This document shows positions 63,201-64,000 of a stretch of 64,000 nucleotides of DNA, piece after piece. A model generated the notes under the pieces. The model was given only the letters and a program-made list of their open reading frames with translations, was not told where the DNA came from and made no database searches. The translations under genes were made by a program, and so were the position numbers. Each line of letters begins with the position of its first letter. Positions within the stretch are counted from its first letter, which is position 1. Source of the stretch: Chitinophaga varians (GTDB lineage: Bacteria > Bacteroidota > Bacteroidia > Chitinophagales > Chitinophagaceae); contig NZ_JACVFB010000006.1 in the NCBI RefSeq assembly GCF_014529945.1, forward strand, positions 124,001 through 188,000, in the 5' to 3' direction.

Positions 63201-64000
63201 TACCATTGTGGAAGGCGATGAAAATGTACAGGTACAACTGAAAACCGTTACCGGTAATATCCCGGGCGTCACCTGGCCATTGTCTGCCCAATCTCAGGCC
63301 GATGTGCTGATACATGACAACGATACGCTGGTGGTATCTATTATTAACGACGGCCTGCCGGTAGATGAAGGTAAACCGGTTACTTTCAGTATCCGTGCTG
63401 TGAACACCGCCGCGCGTGATCTGCCTGTCCGCTTCCAGGTGGAACAGGATGCCGCACGTAGCTTCACCGCTGCCGGCGCCACCGTAAATGGTAATACCAT
63501 CACGGTGGTGTTACCTGCGCTTCGCACTTCGCAGGACTTTACCCTGACCGCGGTAGATAATGATACCAACGACGATGACGGCTTCCTGAAAGCGACCATC
63601 CTGCCATATGTAGGCGGCAGCGGAACACCGATCTACAAAGCAGGGGCTAACGCTTCCGCACAAACGGTTATCCACGACAACGACCCGCTGACACTGGCCT
63701 TTGCCGCAGAAAAATTCAGTGTGAAAGAAGGAAACAAAGGCGAGAACACGCCACTCAAATTTGTGGTGAAAATGAACCGCAGAAGCTCCAGGGATATCAC
63801 CATTAACTATGATTTTGAAGAATCCACGGAGGGCGTAAGTTACCCTTACCTGGACTTCAAAGCCACGCCTGGGACAGACTTCGACAATACGGTTAAACAG
63901 GCGAAAATACCTGCGTTCCAGTCAGAAGGAGCCGTGGTAGTGAACATCATCGGGGATGATGCATTTGAGCAGAACGAAACGTTTATCGTGAAGATGCAGA
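57277..64000 (+). CDS. Giant exported Calx-beta repeat protein, 3' end beyond window
   Basis: A frame open from 57277 to the window edge, at least 2,241 codons, with no stop. In-frame ATGs at 57256, 57277 and 57316 are possible; a signal peptide begins at 57316 (MLRRCVTLLLLFLLICTGTQAQ). An N-terminal domain of ~450 residues with no recognised family comes first. From about base 58,720 about 15 repeats of ~118 residues follow, each with a KEGD/EGxx start, a DY or D-rich middle, an LExDE-like segment and an xTIxDD end, the Calx-beta pattern. In Bacteroidota such proteins usually carry a type IX secretion or gliding-motility C-terminus, out of view. Probably a calcium-binding surface adhesin. 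Confidence 0.85.
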   Translation, partial: MKTKQQLLPEGKTMLRRCVTLLLLFLLICTGTQAQTPLPATRVINSTGGNTASDGLRLEMDAKGRIQVFRNGKTDSYAANGEKGYGDYIRVKHSTSPMTDLQSLDTTVCYISPVIGNGTPASPYRVFVFNRIYDKKPTPDNQLQIDVTRAYTYIAPNKYFTVDYSFNGANYGYDLMIYQEERLAMQQDPGFVYDPGNDYQVGIPGYCNMGFRKVIDVTTQTAQYVGAYHNPANCGVSQPYTHAFISAEPTGFISHTLSLQPDLPGAYQGTSPLNTYPYDNKIPNPYFDGSDRMLCVQTALRNKITNKTFGTRIAVGYGDLNATPPATYPDYDAMSTAIQGATSNNSTAVTVEFAGDAGDNEGNAGNNHAPQSLKLKVTGGILYTPVYAEMKVVAVAGEQHPAVENQDFTYEMGFIIPAGDYTKTANQLVPVTNVIIKGNNKLEYSRKLTLQLQNITCNASVNLGATQQATYTIIDDEDRTLTINFSQTTVKEGDPKLVGTISLPGSTTVTEDTYVDLSVLSGNTATPDLDFTMDKKVLIANGTGSANIEIVAKPDLILEASETFKIQGDASVLGIAKTATGPVITITDDTRNHDENITLGVTVTPADPDPAYPALTFKEGYTNGTFRISLPAGVSTDIPITVTLAKSGTATDNTDYTLTVPANVINGNTPISGTLNLTDDGRIEGDETIVLTATATDGSATVFKMTPATITIKDAQLPLPSPATLHLSTNDINEGDPTGANCWIELPAGIVATDIALNFDISTAAGTTAQAGSYSGLPVSMTILAGSKASVPQTITAATNLILEDDRALVIHAAPAASTIPGITTGADVTLNIHDKTDASGVTLTVAPVTTPLTEGQATPFTIKMSGGYSSAKSIRIALAANPTGTEASATDYTLVNEIELPAYTTGTYTTPANVLTAATDMVIEKDEALVITGTNAIYSHITGATVTINDATRRNTDNTKVTLTVPQTTIAENTATTITATLPAGVTTEIPINVDLSAITGTATVDDYTLTGPLQITAATPAPVATLNIIKDDLVENQETLTITPAITDAYSTSYGIDPATLTFTINDLEYPLLATHPILLSSTPATIKEGDLTGATLTATLPNGWKSAIPLTVQLVKNSGSTATDDRHTAILNKQLIIQSTGTASMQVLATDNDVLDDDADLIVDGNPGNTTLPVTSTTIHIADGTIDKPDARKITLTANKTLIPEGEKLSVTVTRLYTSAKKVAVQLSVDPASEASLAKNDYAIINTLLELDKTDKTHTFDVIQTHTDQILEKDESLKMIATLAGYDVNNLDLQIQDLTRTIAANRVLTLTPYKTQHAKEGEDGSVHIALPAGVTTEVPISLTLAQTNGAAEAGADYLLGNAFSFNNANDTTVALKIQADNLVEGPEKFEITTTATDAISTYTTNVFEVNIDDAQYPLTAPIKITRSLAAIDEGGAGAAIGVELPNGWQAGQPIVVTINKDAASTADAIDYKPLSFPLTITIPKLATGATHPVLLEAVKDLILEDDETVIFTGSTGDVNMPVKGDTVVILDRTHDDPATGYIHIIPVTPGTAVKEGDTYTAKVSLAPGVTSSKPITVSLYAGAGTQAKTTDYSGLPSQVTIPALQPDVNFTVKAESDNIIEKDELLQLVAAPKNMNGMKGDTLPLIIQDVTRLDPNNLKVQVKIDSTILHEGSTSAVTVGFVNSLISSEEDITININRDAASTADDADYSGVPSAVTLPALTNNKVYTLQMINDNVLEGDETLQLSAQLVTPGYTLIQPTPVLIPETGDMSVHLVKDKDAAEPATNGGYIIKLPGTSTAAADVKVVFYVSSIAGTTNIAPIQTSATILQGQNSVTVPVNVIDNRVIEGDEQVKAALMLAQMKRFNKNIGLDVNDLDTVRLTVFDDESYATGPKATAREMMVEKTADASEPSTPGYFRVHFTDTQLTAVKDVTVTYQVSGNATPDARYRKLSGTTVIQAGKNFADIQVDPIDNTIVEGDENVQVQLKTVTGNIPGVTWPLSAQSQADVLIHDNDTLVVSIINDGLPVDEGKPVTFSIRAVNTAARDLPVRFQVEQDAARSFTAAGATVNGNTITVVLPALRTSQDFTLTAVDNDTNDDDGFLKATILPYVGGSGTPIYKAGANASAQTVIHDNDPLTLAFAAEKFSVKEGNKGENTPLKFVVKMNRRSSRDITINYDFEESTEGVSYPYLDFKATPGTDFDNTVKQAKIPAFQSEGAVVVNIIGDDAFEQNETFIVKMQ

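Noticed and set aside
57207..63599. Series of minus-strand frames opposite the Calx-beta gene
   Set aside because: They recur with the repeat period and are antisense shadows; the plus frame is open throughout.

Overview
The window reads as a chromosomal segment from a Bacteroidota bacterium, most likely Chitinophagaceae (Chitinophaga-like). This rests on families that are largely Bacteroidota-specific (DUF4421, DUF4954, DUF5683, PorT-like barrels), the gene order parA-parB-DUF5683-dapB, several Bacteroidota-type -7 promoter boxes (TAnnTTTG) just upstream of starts, and a very large Calx-beta surface protein. There is no rRNA, tRNA, CRISPR array, transposase or phage gene. The genus is inferred from gene content, not from a search.

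Layout. 1-2.5 kb: leuA, then two tandem paralogous small lipoproteins. 2.5-3.3 kb: a VanX-like D-Ala-D-Ala dipeptidase. 3.4-9.2 kb: a + strand cluster for non-phosphorylative (oxidative) L-fucose use, with two SDR dehydrogenases, a diketo-sugar-acid hydrolase, a mutarotase, a lactonase and a FucP symporter, plus one unknown lipoprotein. 9.3-11.1 kb: an MbnP/MbnH-like pair. 11.2-15.8 kb: glmS-DUF4954-tag on the minus strand. 16-21.6 kb: an S9 peptidase, a histidine phosphatase lipoprotein, mgtE and a bestrophin. 21.7-28.6 kb: a SET-domain protein, then a MarR regulator and hutH-hutU-hutI-hutG for histidine degradation. 28.7-34.3 kb: CHAD protein, exported unknown, purU, YfcE-like phosphoesterase, DUF4421, LOG and HD proteins. 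34.4-39.9 kb: aconitase, PspC, a small unknown, kdsA and a TDH-like epimerase. 40-44 kb: sulfate assimilation (cysH-cysD-cysN) and a cysteine-rich Rrf2 regulator. 44-48 kb: parA-parB-DUF5683-dapB and an MBL hydrolase. 48-56.8 kb: a membrane metallophosphoesterase, two envelope barrel proteins, lon, pdxJ and ahcY. 57.3 kb to the end: an exported Calx-beta repeat protein of more than 2,200 residues that runs off the window.

The most unusual content lies between genes. Many gaps carry inverted repeats whose arms are short-period tandem words, mostly 8 bp and in one case 7 bp. At least four word families occur, often where a terminator would be expected. A second class is a 20-bp GC-rich REP-like palindrome present in six copies near gene 3' ends; one copy supplies the last codons and stop of the dipeptidase gene. 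Two related perfect palindromes upstream of the MarR-hut genes look like operators. Coordinates, motifs and repeats were read directly by eye; functions come from family knowledge and were not verified by search.
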